Shown here: piece by piece, positions 25,825 through 34,858 of the stretch
Layout: each line of letters starts with the position of its first letter
How positions within the stretch are numbered: the stretch's first letter is position 1
Origin: an uncultured Clostridia bacterium
GTDB lineage: Bacteria > Bacillota > Clostridia > TANB77 > CAG-508
Direction: 5' to 3'
Length of the DNA stretch: 64,000 nucleotides
Assembly (NCBI GenBank): GCA_948676835.1
Contig: CAPOZU010000001.1
Coordinates: 201,564 to 265,563 of the forward strand
Notes under the pieces: generated by a model
Told to the model about the DNA's origin: nothing
Databases searched by the model: none
The model's input: only the letters and a program-made list of their open reading frames with translations
Translations under genes and position numbers: made by a program

Positions 25825-26076
25825 ATGAATATATTATATGTTCCACTAATTACATTTATAAGTACATTCGTATTTCAAGTAATTATAATATTTATATTTA
25901 ATTATTTAAAGTATAGAAAAAAATCACAAGAATTAACTCCAGAAGAAGAATATAAAAAGAATATTAGATTTATGATAAAAATTTTAATAGCATTAGTAAT
26001 ATCACTTATATTATCAATAGTTTTTTACTTTGGTAGTGTAATGTATACATTTTATGAGTTAAGAAAAGGACACTAA
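25825..26076 (+). CDS. Small membrane protein (cargo)
   Basis: An 83-residue protein with two membrane helices (about 4-28 and 50-72) joined by a charged loop (KYRKKSQELTPEEEYKKN). The start follows AAGGGAGA. No family recognised. Second gene of the cargo operon. Confidence 0.6.
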   Translation: MNILYVPLITFISTFVFQVIIIFIFNYLKYRKKSQELTPEEEYKKNIRFMIKILIALVISLILSIVFYFGSVMYTFYELRKGH

Positions 26077-26106
26077 TTTCGTTATTAAACAGAAGGGAAA
26101 ATTGAA

Positions 26107-26469
26107 GTGGAAATAAATACTTTTTTTATAGTAATAACAATACTTATACTTGCAATTTTTATTATAGGAAAATTAAAACAAAATGAAAAAATAAGAATGA
26201 AAATACTATTATTACTTATATTTTTATATAATTGTTTGGTAGGAAAGGCTAGTTTTCTTGCTTTTTACATTATAATTTTTTCAACTTTATTTTTTAATTC
26301 TTTTATGTTAAGTACAATAATAATTGGTCTATATTTCTTATTATTACTAGTTCCAATTAATATTTATGTAAAAAGAAAAATTGCTATTAGTTGGAAAAAA
26401 TATGTATTAATAAATATGATAAGTTTCTTAATTGGTGCGTGTATATTGTGGAGAAAATTTAATATTTAA
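26107..26469 (+). CDS. Membrane protein (cargo)
   Basis: A 120-residue protein with four predicted membrane helices and no recognised motif. It starts at a GTG with AAGGGA 9 bases upstream. The Lys-rich loops are consistent with an inside-positive topology. Third gene of the cargo operon. Confidence 0.6.
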   Translation: MEINTFFIVITILILAIFIIGKLKQNEKIRMKILLLLIFLYNCLVGKASFLAFYIIIFSTLFFNSFMLSTIIIGLYFLLLLVPINIYVKRKIAISWKKYVLINMISFLIGACILWRKFNI

Positions 26470-26490
26470 ATTAGAAGTTAGGTGATATGT

Positions 26491-26901
26491 TTGAGAAAGA
26501 AAATATTAACTTGTATATTTATTATTTTAATTATATTTTTATTAATTTTTATACATTGGAATGTCAGAAATAAACAAAAAATATCTTATGAAGCTACTCA
26601 AAAATTAATGCAACTATTATACATAGAAAATTCATCATCATTTTTACCAATTTCAATTAATACAGTTGATTTGGGATTTGGAGATACTACTGAATGCTAT
26701 GTATTAAAATTTGAAATATCAATAGAAGATTATAATGAAAATTCTTTAGATTATAACGATATAGATACAACAGAAAATTCATTAAATTGGAAAGAGAAAA
26801 AAGATGAGCAAACGTATATATGTTATGTTAGAGAATGGGAAGAAAATGAACATAGAAAAGATTTATTTAATGAGCTAAAAAAATTGAAAGAAAAATATTA
26901 A
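26491..26901 (+). CDS. Membrane-anchored secreted protein (cargo)
   Basis: About 136 residues. I prefer the TTG start at 26491, preceded by AGGTGAT, over the GTG at 26482. An N-terminal membrane helix (about 5-24) anchors an acidic external domain of ~110 residues without recognised motif (ends in ERKDLFNELKKLKEKY-like helical tail). Fourth gene of the cargo operon. Confidence 0.6.
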   Translation: MRKKILTCIFIILIIFLLIFIHWNVRNKQKISYEATQKLMQLLYIENSSSFLPISINTVDLGFGDTTECYVLKFEISIEDYNENSLDYNDIDTTENSLNWKEKKDEQTYICYVREWEENEHRKDLFNELKKLKEKY

Positions 26902-26923
26902 AAGTATTAGAAATGGAGAAAAA

Positions 26924-27679
26924 ATGAAAAATAGTATAATAAAAATTTTAGCAATAATTATATGTATAATTATTGTTGTTGTTGCAATATTATCAGTAAT
27001 GTTAAAAAATAATCAAAAAAATAAATCAAATGAATCTGAAAATGTTAGAAATTATATAGTATATGATTCTGAAAAAGAAAGTGAAATAGGCGATATTGAG
27101 AAAGATGTATCTATAACCGGTATAGTCGAACTTCATCACAATGGATTTATTTATATATTTGGTGGACAACATTTTGGTGAATTAGGCTATGAAATAGAAG
27201 AATATACAACTTCTAATATTGATGATACTAATCAAAGTTGTATAGACTATTTAACATTAAAAGAATATGATACAAGCTATATTGAAGAAGATGACTTAAT
27301 AATTTGTTCTGGTGATTTAATTAAAAAAGGAAGTTTTAATAATGATTTTAAAACTAAAGGTTCTATCGTTGTTTTAAAATCGGATGACTATAATCAGATG
27401 AAGAGTGACACTATATGTGGAAAAAGAACATTTGAATCTACAATAGTTGCTGGAGATATTTATAAAGAAGAAGGGTACATGTATTTAAAATATGATATAG
27501 AAGATGATACAAATTCAGATACAGTTTATCATTTCCCATTTATACAAAAAGTATATATTAATGAAAATACAGAAATAATTGGAAATTTACAAAAAGGAAA
27601 TATAGTAGAGGTAGAATATGAAAATTTAAGTGAATCATTAGTTGATTTAAAATTGAAATCAATAAAAGTCATTGAGTAA
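26924..27679 (+). CDS. Membrane-anchored secreted protein (cargo)
   Basis: The 251-residue protein has an N-terminal membrane helix (about 7-28) and an external, beta-rich domain (ITGIVELHHNGFIYIFGG; later VYINENTEIIGNLQKGNIVEVEYE) with the look of an OB-like or DUF3221-like fold, though I cannot assign it. No lipobox Cys. RBS GGAG before the ATG. Fifth gene of the cargo operon. Confidence 0.6.
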   Translation: MKNSIIKILAIIICIIIVVVAILSVMLKNNQKNKSNESENVRNYIVYDSEKESEIGDIEKDVSITGIVELHHNGFIYIFGGQHFGELGYEIEEYTTSNIDDTNQSCIDYLTLKEYDTSYIEEDDLIICSGDLIKKGSFNNDFKTKGSIVVLKSDDYNQMKSDTICGKRTFESTIVAGDIYKEEGYMYLKYDIEDDTNSDTVYHFPFIQKVYINENTEIIGNLQKGNIVEVEYENLSESLVDLKLKSIKVIE

Positions 27680-27706
27680 TTAGAAAAAATATTCATAGAG
27701 GTATGT

Positions 27707-28636
27707 ATGAAAAAAGTTATATTTATCTTGGCAGTATTAATCATTATTATAATGCTTATATTGCAAATTAATAGAATTCAAAAAATGCAGAAAAATGATA
27801 ATTTTGAAAATGAAATTTTATATGATTTTAAATATTTTTCCCCTATTAATTCAGAGGTTTATTATGGAGATACCATGAAATTTCATAATTCAATTTATTA
27901 CGAAGTAATAAATGATTATAAAGAATATTTATTATATAAAAATAATTATCAAGATATTTTAGATATGTCTGAGAAAGATTTTGAAACTAATTTTATGATT
28001 TTAACAGTAACGGAAAATGAATCCACTAAAAATTTAGCTTTTGGTAGTATTAATTCAGATAATAATACCTTATATATTGGGTTAAGTAAAGAAAATAGTA
28101 TAAAAGAACCTGATTTAGATAGAGGAATATCAATTAAAATTGATAGAGCATTACTAAAAGAAAACGTTGATATATATATAACAATAGATGATATAGATTT
28201 TATGAATAATTATGAAAATATAAAAAATCTTTCACAAAATTATACAATAGAAAATGCTATTGCTGATAGATGTTTTGTTATAATAACAAATCCTGCTAGT
28301 AATATAGATGTTTTTGATGAATTTATTGACAATATAAATAATAATAAAGATGCAGAAATAAGAATTGTTTCGCAACTATCAACAATAGAAAATAGTTTAT
28401 TAATATATGATATAAAATATTCTAATTTAAACAATAAATATTATGTTTGTAAAGATTCATCTAGAAGTACCATGTCTTCAGAGAGTTATAACTATTTTGA
28501 ATTTGATAGTTTTGAAAAAGAAGATTTAACAGACAGTATTTTTAGAGAACCACAAAAAATAAGTTCTTATCAATTTTATAATAATGAATTTCCAGAAACT
28601 AATATTAAAATTCAGTTTTATAATACAGAATATTAA
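27707..28636 (+). CDS. Membrane-anchored secreted protein (cargo)
   Basis: The 309-residue protein begins with a basic N-terminus and one hydrophobic helix (about 5-22), then an acidic extracellular region of ~280 residues rich in Asn, Asp and Ile. No recognised motif. It follows the previous gene by 27 bases with GAGG upstream and ends at a strong bidirectional terminator, closing the cargo operon. Confidence 0.62.
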   Translation: MKKVIFILAVLIIIIMLILQINRIQKMQKNDNFENEILYDFKYFSPINSEVYYGDTMKFHNSIYYEVINDYKEYLLYKNNYQDILDMSEKDFETNFMILTVTENESTKNLAFGSINSDNNTLYIGLSKENSIKEPDLDRGISIKIDRALLKENVDIYITIDDIDFMNNYENIKNLSQNYTIENAIADRCFVIITNPASNIDVFDEFIDNINNNKDAEIRIVSQLSTIENSLLIYDIKYSNLNNKYYVCKDSSRSTMSSESYNYFEFDSFEKEDLTDSIFREPQKISSYQFYNNEFPETNIKIQFYNTEY

Positions 28637-28641
28637 TAAAA

Positions 28642-28676
28642 ATTGAGTATAAAATATTTTATACTCAATTTTTATT
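28642..28676. terminator. Bidirectional terminator
   Basis: AAAATTGAGTATAAAATA and TATTTTATACTCAATTTT form a long perfect hairpin between convergent genes. Confidence 0.85.
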
Positions 28677-28979
28677 TTCTTTATTTTTTTGTTTTTTATT
28701 AACTAATATGTTAGTAATACAAAAAATTATTGTTGGAATGTTAAATATAATAAAAAGTATAATATAAGAAGGTATTTCCTTTACGAAATTATCTTTTACT
28801 GGATTTCTATATTTTTGGCTCTCATTTATATTATAAATTACAAGACCTAAAACATTCATTAAAGATAAAATATAAGAAATAATTGGTAGAACATATTTTC
28901 CAAATTTATTCTTTGCAATTAAGATATGTATTGCTTCAAATGGCAAAGAAATAATTATAAATACTTTTATCAATTCCAT
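28665..28979 (-). CDS. Small membrane protein
   Basis: A 104-residue protein with three predicted membrane helices (about 4-24, 30-50, 72-92) and a Lys-rich tail. Downstream of the MobV gene in transcription order, 82 bases away, and convergent with the cargo operon. No family recognised. Confidence 0.55.
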   Translation of the reverse strand: MELIKVFIIISLPFEAIHILIAKNKFGKYVLPIISYILSLMNVLGLVIYNINESQKYRNPVKDNFVKEIPSYIILFIIFNIPTIIFCITNILVNKKQKNKENKN

Positions 28980-29061
28980 AAAATAGATCCTTTCAAATGT
29001 ATTTTACTAATTATATCAATATTAGTTAATTTATTAAAGCAGTTATTCAAATTTTAGTTTA

Positions 29062-30027
29062 TTAATTTTTTTGAAAAGATTTTATGAAATTATCAACTAA
29101 GTTTTTAAATGTATGTACAGGAAAATTAAATAGTTGTTTGGCAACTTCAAAAGTTTTTTCAATATAATTCTTTAGTTTATAATTTTCTTGCTTTAAATTT
29201 TCGTTTTCACGTTTCAAATTAGTATTTTCTTGTTCAAGTTTTATACATCTTTCAATTGCATTTTGAGATTTTATATAATAACCTCTTAATGTATTTGTAT
29301 ACTTAACTAGCTTTTTATTATGTAGTTTAAGTTCTTCTATGTTATTACTATTTATTTCAGTTATAGGTGTTTGAGTTTGTTCATATTTTATATTTTCATA
29401 TTCTGTTATACTTTTTAATGTTTCAATAGGAATATGTGCATTTTCTTTTGCATTTCCACGTTCTAAATCAAAACCTGATTTTATCATATAAGAATAAAAA
29501 TTATCTTGTAATCTTTTATAACTGTCTTTTCCTCTCCAGTATTCAGAACAAGCAATTTTATTAATTATTTTTCCACTTTTATTATCTAATTTGTGTATAA
29601 CTGGAACAAAAACAATATGCATATGAGGTGTTGTTTCATCTAAATGTACTTTTGCTGATACAATATAATCTTCGCCTAAATTTTGATAACTTGATACAAA
29701 TTTATAAGCAGTTTGAAAATATCTTTTTGTTTCTTCTAGTCCAATTTTTTCAAAAAATTCTTTATCAGATGTAATTATAAATTCACACATTACATTAGTT
29801 GTTTTTATAATTCTTCCTTGTAAATTATGTTCTTCTTGTAATTTTTTTAGATAATTTGTGTATGTTGTTTGTGGATTTTTTAAAGAGTAATTTTTACAAA
29901 ACATATTCTTATTAATATCTTTATTAGAATAGTTTGTGTTTTTTCTTTCGTTATGTTTGTAAAGTCCTGCAAGATTATCTCTTTTGTAATTAGCATTTCT
30001 TATAATAGCATAACTCATATAAATCAC
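29062..30027 (-). CDS. mobV: MobV-family relaxase of element 1
   Basis: The 321-residue protein has the Mob_Pre features: an N-terminal YAIIRNANYKRDNLAGLYKHNER, the metal motif HLDETTPHMHIVFVPV, and a C-terminal coiled coil (about 225-290). The likely start is MSYAII at 30018, with AAGGAG upstream. MobV relaxases nick at oriT and pilot single-stranded DNA through a coupling protein supplied by a helper, so the island is mobilizable rather than self-transmissible. The pMV158-like oriT lies 80-130 bases upstream. Close to the element 2 relaxase at 53613. Confidence 0.93.
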   Translation of the reverse strand: MIYMSYAIIRNANYKRDNLAGLYKHNERKNTNYSNKDINKNMFCKNYSLKNPQTTYTNYLKKLQEEHNLQGRIIKTTNVMCEFIITSDKEFFEKIGLEETKRYFQTAYKFVSSYQNLGEDYIVSAKVHLDETTPHMHIVFVPVIHKLDNKSGKIINKIACSEYWRGKDSYKRLQDNFYSYMIKSGFDLERGNAKENAHIPIETLKSITEYENIKYEQTQTPITEINSNNIEELKLHNKKLVKYTNTLRGYYIKSQNAIERCIKLEQENTNLKRENENLKQENYKLKNYIEKTFEVAKQLFNFPVHTFKNLVDNFIKSFQKN

Positions 30028-30106
30028 TCCTTCTTATACTAGCTACACTTTGTAGCTTTTCTTTATTTTAAAATTTCTTATTATGACATAACTTATATAA
30101 AACTTT

Positions 30107-30150
30107 CGTGAGTTTCTAACATACTAGAAGCTCACAGAGCTTCTGTATGA
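30107..30150 (-). other. Candidate oriT of element 1
   Basis: On the minus strand: CATACAGAAGCTC, TGTGAGCTTCTAG, TATG then TTAGAAACTCAC. The core TAGTATG-TTA resembles the TAGTGTG/TTA nick site of pMV158, within the same type of inverted repeat. An adjoining TTAGGGAAATATGTTCCCTAA hairpin is shared with element 2. It lies just ahead of the mobV gene. Confidence 0.78.
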
Positions 30151-30457
30151 TTAGGGAACATATTTCCCTAATAACCCATTTTAGCACGATTGAATATTTA
30201 TATTTGTTGTGATCTTTTTACAAAGGACAACAAATACCATAAACTTTTGAAAAAGTTTATTTAATATTTTAATCGTGTTATAAAAATATTCGTACAATTA
30301 CTCATTATTTTTATAAATAATTTTAGCCCCTTAATTGATTCTGGGCTAAAATTATGAGAAACCTCTGTCGGTTTCTCAAACTCTTCCACTATAACTAATA
30401 AAAGTATCAAAAATTAAATTTTGATACTTTTATTAGTTTTTTATTTAGTTAGAAAAG
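30151..30457. other. Intergenic region with hairpins behind oriT
   Basis: Contains a TTAGGGAA/TTCCCTAA hairpin (30151-30172), a GCCC..GGGC hairpin (30330-30345), GAGAAACC/GGTTTCTC (30357-30379) and a strong bidirectional terminator ATAAAAGTATCAAAA (30399-30446). No ORF with a ribosome-binding site was seen. Confidence 0.55.
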
Positions 30458-31819
30458 TTATATTTTGTCTTTATTAAAAATCCTATATAAAAAATTGGCT
30501 ATTTTTATAGATAGATTATATTTTTTATCAAAAACATATACAACTGTTTTATTTAGTTCTCCAACAATATAATTTATATAAATATCTTGATTTTTTTCTA
30601 AAAGTTCATACTCATCTTTTTTTATACTATTGTAGAATCCATAATGTATATTGTCCCTACATTTTCTGTTAATAATAAAAAAATCTGTATCTAGTTCTTT
30701 GGGTAATTGATTTACTATTTTCTTTAAAAAAGGAATATTATTATTTTGATTATCATTCCAAATCATTTCAATCAATGTTGCTTTAATTTTTATAAGAAAA
30801 GCATTAAAATCTAAATAAAAGCCATCATTGTCTTTTTCTATGACAAATTTATCATTTCCAAAAATATCACAAATTAATTTAATAGTTTTTATTAATCCAA
30901 TTCTTTGTAATATATATACTTTTTCATCATATGATAAATCTATACTAAATAATTTTTTGGTAGAATATGACTTTGAAACAATTTTAATTTTACTAAATCT
31001 TTTTATAAATTCTTCAACAAATTCTTTTCTTACTTCTTCGAATAGGCTATTTAATTCTTTTGGTAATTGATTTTTTATCCATCTTCTAGGGCTAAGTATT
31101 ATACCATTATACATTTCAAAATCATTACTCTTATTAATATTCCAGTTTCGACTATTAATATCAATAAGTTCATTATTAACTAAATTTAATACAATATCAA
31201 ATGTTCCATCCTTATCAAAATCTATTCCCATTTCATTTATTATTTTCTTTATATTTTTAGAATCATATAAAGGGCATTTTTTTAAATATGAATTTCTTAT
31301 CTGCTTTAGCATTTTATTCGTGAGTTCTGAATTTTTAATTTCTCCTAGCTTATATTGAACAATTTCTTGGCAAAATATAGAAGAAAAAAATAATAAGAAA
31401 GATGATAATATATTTTTCATTTGATAATCTTCTAGGTTATCTTCGACCGTTAATATTATTCCTAACCAGAAGGAATCATTTATTATTTCAAAAAATATAT
31501 TGTTGATAATATCTAATAATATACTTTTATGAATTTTGTCATCTATTATTTCATATGCTTCATTTATGATTTTGCATTCATATTTTTTATTTCCTGTAAA
31601 ATTATCAGTATGTGCTTTTATTAATGTATAATTATCAGTATCTTTTAATATTTCTAGACTTTTTTCTTTTATTTTTATATTATATTTTTTAAAAAAAGTA
31701 TCACTAATGTTTGTAATATCTTTTTGATATTTTAATGATGGCAATTTATATTGATTGTTAATATTATCTATTAAAAATTGTGCATTTCCCATATCTATTA
31801 AAAAAATTATTTGTTTCAT
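30458..31819 (-). CDS. Hypothetical protein, 453 residues (island cargo)
   Basis: A soluble, Lys/Ile/Asn-rich protein with no signal peptide or obvious membrane helix. The segments FMKQIIFLIDMGNAQFLI at the start, FSSIFCQEIVQYK near the middle and SPRRWIKNQLPKELNSLF are distinctive but I do not recognise a family. It stands alone between oriT-side hairpins and the small ORF at 32060, with its own AAGAAGGAA site. Its place as lone cargo of a mobilizable island makes a defence or host-interaction role possible, but this is inference only. Confidence 0.6.
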   Translation of the reverse strand: MKQIIFLIDMGNAQFLIDNINNQYKLPSLKYQKDITNISDTFFKKYNIKIKEKSLEILKDTDNYTLIKAHTDNFTGNKKYECKIINEAYEIIDDKIHKSILLDIINNIFFEIINDSFWLGIILTVEDNLEDYQMKNILSSFLLFFSSIFCQEIVQYKLGEIKNSELTNKMLKQIRNSYLKKCPLYDSKNIKKIINEMGIDFDKDGTFDIVLNLVNNELIDINSRNWNINKSNDFEMYNGIILSPRRWIKNQLPKELNSLFEEVRKEFVEEFIKRFSKIKIVSKSYSTKKLFSIDLSYDEKVYILQRIGLIKTIKLICDIFGNDKFVIEKDNDGFYLDFNAFLIKIKATLIEMIWNDNQNNNIPFLKKIVNQLPKELDTDFFIINRKCRDNIHYGFYNSIKKDEYELLEKNQDIYINYIVGELNKTVVYVFDKKYNLSIKIANFLYRIFNKDKI

Positions 31820-32059
31820 TATTCCTTCTTTCTAATAATAAAATAATAGTATAAATTATTATTTATCTTACTTATATATCAATATCTAGCTATTTTCAAG
31901 TCATAATTTTTTAATTGAGACCATATTTTTTATTTTTAATTCCCTATAATAACTGAATATCAGAATTTTATGTCGTGTGAATTATATTAACTTTAACTAT
32001 ATTTATTGATTTTATAAATTTCTAAAAATACAATAAATAAAAAACAAAGGAGAAGAATT

Positions 32060-32329
32060 ATGAAAAATAAAAAGTCAATTAGAGAATTATATTTATCGGT
32101 TGAAACACAACTTAATGATAATTTAGTTTTAATGGATTCCTACAAAGAAATTGTTAATCGCAGAAATGAAAAAGAGATATTACTTGAAAATCAACTTACA
32201 CAAAATGATTTCAAACTTTTTCAAGAATATGTCGACATTGAAAGTGAAATGCAAGGATTAGAAATGGAAGAATCTTTTATAAGAGGTTTTTCAATAGCAT
32301 ATCAATTATTTGTAGATTCATTGCAATAG
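32060..32329 (+). CDS. Small helical protein, DUF6809-like
   Basis: An 89-residue acidic helical protein with a strong CAAAGGAG site. Its C-terminal EMEESFIRGFSIAYQLFVDSL resembles the end of the 65-residue protein at 34537 (KAFAYGYNLSNKLMIESMI) and a middle segment of the 180-residue protein in element 2 (EFALIYNIGLLTGMEL). Such proteins recur in clostridial mobile elements with no known function. Confidence 0.6.
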   Translation: MKNKKSIRELYLSVETQLNDNLVLMDSYKEIVNRRNEKEILLENQLTQNDFKLFQEYVDIESEMQGLEMEESFIRGFSIAYQLFVDSLQ

Positions 32330-32333
32330 CATA

Positions 32334-32385
32334 TTGACAATGAAATACATATCATCTTCTAAATGCATTTCATTGTCAAAATTTA
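32334..32385 (+). terminator. Terminator-like hairpin
   Basis: TTGACAATGAAAT and ATTTCATTGTCAA enclose an ~18-base loop, with a T-rich tail after it; it follows the 89-residue gene. Confidence 0.65.
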
Positions 32386-32471
32386 TTATGTAGATTTATT
32401 GAATAAACTGTATGAAAAATATAATTAATGTGATATAATATAAAGTATAGAAATGAAAAGGAGTGAAGAGT

Positions 32472-32720
32472 ATGTCTATTCAAAAACAAGAATTATATAA
32501 CATTATAGAAAGCTTACCTGAAGAACTTTCTAGTAAAGTTATGGAATATATAGAATATCTTAAATTTGCTTCTATTACTGATAATGCACCAGAGGATTTA
32601 ATTATTAAAGATAAAGATGATTTAAAGAAAAAATTAGAAAAAGGTATACAAGATACAGAAAACGGCAATGTATGTTCTGTTGATGAGGCTTTTTCAGAAA
32701 TCGAAGAAATGTTAAATTAG
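32472..32720 (+). CDS. Antitoxin of RelE/ParE-type pair
   Basis: About 82 residues from the ATG at 32472, chosen for the AAAAGGAG site 8 bases upstream over a GTG at 32463. The N-terminal half (IIESLPEELSSKVMEYIEYLKF) resembles DUF2281-type antitoxins. The C-terminal half is acidic (KKKLEKGIQDTENGNVCSVDEAF), as expected for a toxin-binding tail. It ends 10 bases before the toxin gene. Confidence 0.8.
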   Translation: MSIQKQELYNIIESLPEELSSKVMEYIEYLKFASITDNAPEDLIIKDKDDLKKKLEKGIQDTENGNVCSVDEAFSEIEEMLN

Positions 32721-32729
32721 GAGTTACAA

Positions 32730-33047
32730 ATGTCAAAAAAATATAAAGTACAATTATCTTTAATAGCTAAAAATGATTTAAGACGTATTATTATGTATAT
32801 AAAAGATGAATTACAAGAGCCAAATATTGCTAGAAAATATGCAAAATTAATAAAAGAAGAAATAAAGCAACTTGAATATTCTCCTCAAAAATTTGCTATT
32901 ATCGATATAGAAATACCTAATTATGATAATATTAGAAAACTTATTATAAAAAACTATATTGCTTTTTATAGAATAAACGAAAATGAAAAAATAGTATATA
33001 TAGATAGAATTTTGTATGGAGCTTCAAATTGGAAAGACAAATTATAA
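32730..33047 (+). CDS. RelE/ParE-family toxin
   Basis: A 105-residue basic protein with the family layout: AKNDLRRIIMYIKDEL, LEYSPQKFAIID, IRKLIIKNYIAFYRIN and the closing VYIDRILYGASNWKDKL. ParE-type members block gyrase and RelE-type members cut mRNA; sequence alone does not decide. It follows its antitoxin by 10 bases with AGGAG upstream. Such pairs help keep mobile elements in the host. Confidence 0.85.
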   Translation: MSKKYKVQLSLIAKNDLRRIIMYIKDELQEPNIARKYAKLIKEEIKQLEYSPQKFAIIDIEIPNYDNIRKLIIKNYIAFYRINENEKIVYIDRILYGASNWKDKL

Positions 33048-33057
33048 TTGTTTATGA

Positions 33058-33097
33058 AAAGTAGTATGTATGTTATAAATATACATACTACTTTTTT
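33058..33097 (+). terminator. Terminator after toxin gene
   Basis: AAAGTAGTATGTATGTT, short loop, AACATACATACTACTTTTTTT; strong hairpin and T run. Confidence 0.85.
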
Positions 33098-33215
33098 TAT
33101 AAAATAACTAATATCTTCTTCATTTTTTAATAAAAAGCATAAACCTTATTGCTTTTGATATTTTTAGAAAAATACTTAATTCTTTATTATATAATTTCAT
33201 TTATTTCAATATAAA

Positions 33216-33953
33216 TTATTTATTGCTTTTATGATAAATTATATAACCACTATCGATTGGAATCAAATAAATATTATCATTATCAGAAAATTGATATAAT
33301 CCATCATAATTTCCATAATAAACATATTCATTCTCAGTATTATCACTTATATTATGGTATAACACTTCTTGTCCTTTAAATCCTCCTAAAGAAATTGGAA
33401 TTTCTAGTATTAAAGTTATATAGAATATAATAATTATTAAGTTAGATGATTTATATTTACTATCAATTAGCATAATAATAATTGGAAAAACTATATAATA
33501 GCTTATACATATTAATAATGTTCTTTCCATATTTCCTAAAATAAAAAGAAATATAGAAAGAATAATAAGCATAAAAACAATATGTACTATTATTTGTACT
33601 ATCATTTGAAATATAATATTTTTTTCTTTTTTTACTATTCTTTTAAAAAATTCAATTAATTGTATGTTGCTATATTCTATGCAAGTATACATTATTAAAA
33701 AAATGCCTACATATACAACTATAACAGCAAACTGAATTAAAGAAATTGGTGAAAATGGCAACCCATATTCCTTATCTCTTATAATTAGAGCTATCGTTCC
33801 TATAAAATAGATTATTGGAACAATCCAAACATTATTCTTTATAAATAAATTTAGTTTTTCAAATATTTTAGTATGTATAATTGTATTAAAATATTCATAA
33901 AAAGAATTTTCAATCTTTTTCATATTTTTCTCCATTATATAAATTGTTTTCAC
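33216..33953 (-). CDS. Membrane protein
   Basis: A 245-residue protein with about six predicted membrane helices and a C-terminal external tail (LYHNISDNTENEYVYYGNYDG). No family recognised. It has no close neighbour on its strand and lies near the right end of element 1, so it is probably cargo. Confidence 0.6.
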   Translation of the reverse strand: MKTIYIMEKNMKKIENSFYEYFNTIIHTKIFEKLNLFIKNNVWIVPIIYFIGTIALIIRDKEYGLPFSPISLIQFAVIVVYVGIFLIMYTCIEYSNIQLIEFFKRIVKKEKNIIFQMIVQIIVHIVFMLIILSIFLFILGNMERTLLICISYYIVFPIIIMLIDSKYKSSNLIIIIFYITLILEIPISLGGFKGQEVLYHNISDNTENEYVYYGNYDGLYQFSDNDNIYLIPIDSGYIIYHKSNK

Positions 33954-34124
33954 GTTATTTATATATCAATATCTAGTTATTTTCAAGTCTAAAATCTTTT
34001 TATTAACAATATTGATAATTATCCAAACAAAAAATATAAAATGACATAGCTAATATTAAAAATTATAATAACGTTTTTGAATATTTCTCAAACTTCCTCA
34101 TACTTCAAAAACTTTCTGCACATT

Positions 34125-34195
34125 CACACGACAAGATTTTCGAAAACACTTATTTTTATATACTTTGAAGTATTTGACTGTAATCACCTCGACCA
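34125..34195. other. Right attachment site of element 1 (attR) with arm-like repeat
   Basis: TCACCTCGACCA at 34184-34195 repeats the last 12 bases of tRNA-Pro exactly. At 34125 CACACGACAAG, preceded by TTTCTGCACATT, mirrors the left-end sequence at 17750-17774. Together these mark the inner right boundary of the integrase-carrying segment. Confidence 0.72.
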
Positions 34196-34207
34196 GCAAG
34201 ATGCAAA

Positions 34208-34243
34208 AAGTGTTGAAAATAGTAGTTTTCAACACTTTTTATT
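34208..34243 (+). terminator. Terminator-like hairpin right of attR
   Basis: AAAGTGTTGAAAATAG and its complement followed by TTTTTATTTTT; lies just outside the 34184 att site. Confidence 0.75.
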
Positions 34244-34536
34244 TTTATTCAAAATTATTGAATAGTATCTCAAAATGCCTAAAAATAAGCATTTTATCAT
34301 TCAAGATTATTTAAAATTATTTAGACTAATACAGCGTTACAGAGTTTTTGTTAGATTTATTGTTAGACTTCTCCAAAAAACTGTCTAACAAAAACTAAAT
34401 CTTTGTAATCTTTGAGTAACAAGGAAGGCATAGATTTCTGTTAGAATTATTGTTAGACATTATTATTTAAAATTATATAGAATTATTTAAGCACATAAAA
34501 AGGGAAGTAATAAATACTTCCCAAATCATATTAACT

Positions 34537-34734
34537 TTATTCTATCATTGATTCAATCATCAATTTATTTGAAAGATTATAACCATAAGCAAAAGCTTTT
34601 TTCCTTTCTAAATCAATTAATTGTGCCTCTTTAGAAAGAGTATTTTTTAGCAACTCATCAATTTCGTTAATTTCAGCCCATATATTATCTAGTCTACTAT
34701 CTTTACAAATATCTCGTACAATTTTATCTTGCAT
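34537..34734 (-). CDS. Small helical protein
   Basis: A 65-residue helical protein; its C-terminal half resembles that of the 89-residue protein at 32060. The upstream region has no clear ribosome-binding site, so it may be a remnant. Between 34266 and 34536 I see only GTTAGAC-type repeats (TGTTAGACTTCTCC, CTGTCTAACA, TGTTAGACATT), which may be remains of recombinase sites. Confidence 0.45.
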   Translation of the reverse strand: MQDKIVRDICKDSRLDNIWAEINEIDELLKNTLSKEAQLIDLERKKAFAYGYNLSNKLMIESMIE

Positions 34735-34858
34735 ATTATCGTATAAATCTTCTATTTTACTTTTCTCAAGGATATTATAATCTTGTAAAAGTTAACAAAA
34801 TATGTTAATATAATCACAATAAAATTGAATTAAAATATAAGCAAGAGGTAATCTAAAA

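Noticed and set aside
30361..30379. GAGAAACC hairpin as a riboswitch
   Set aside because: It is a simple hairpin between a terminator and oriT, with no downstream gene on the right strand to control.
34077..34265. 62-codon ORF at the element 1 right end
   Set aside because: It runs across the att core and a terminator and has no ribosome-binding site.
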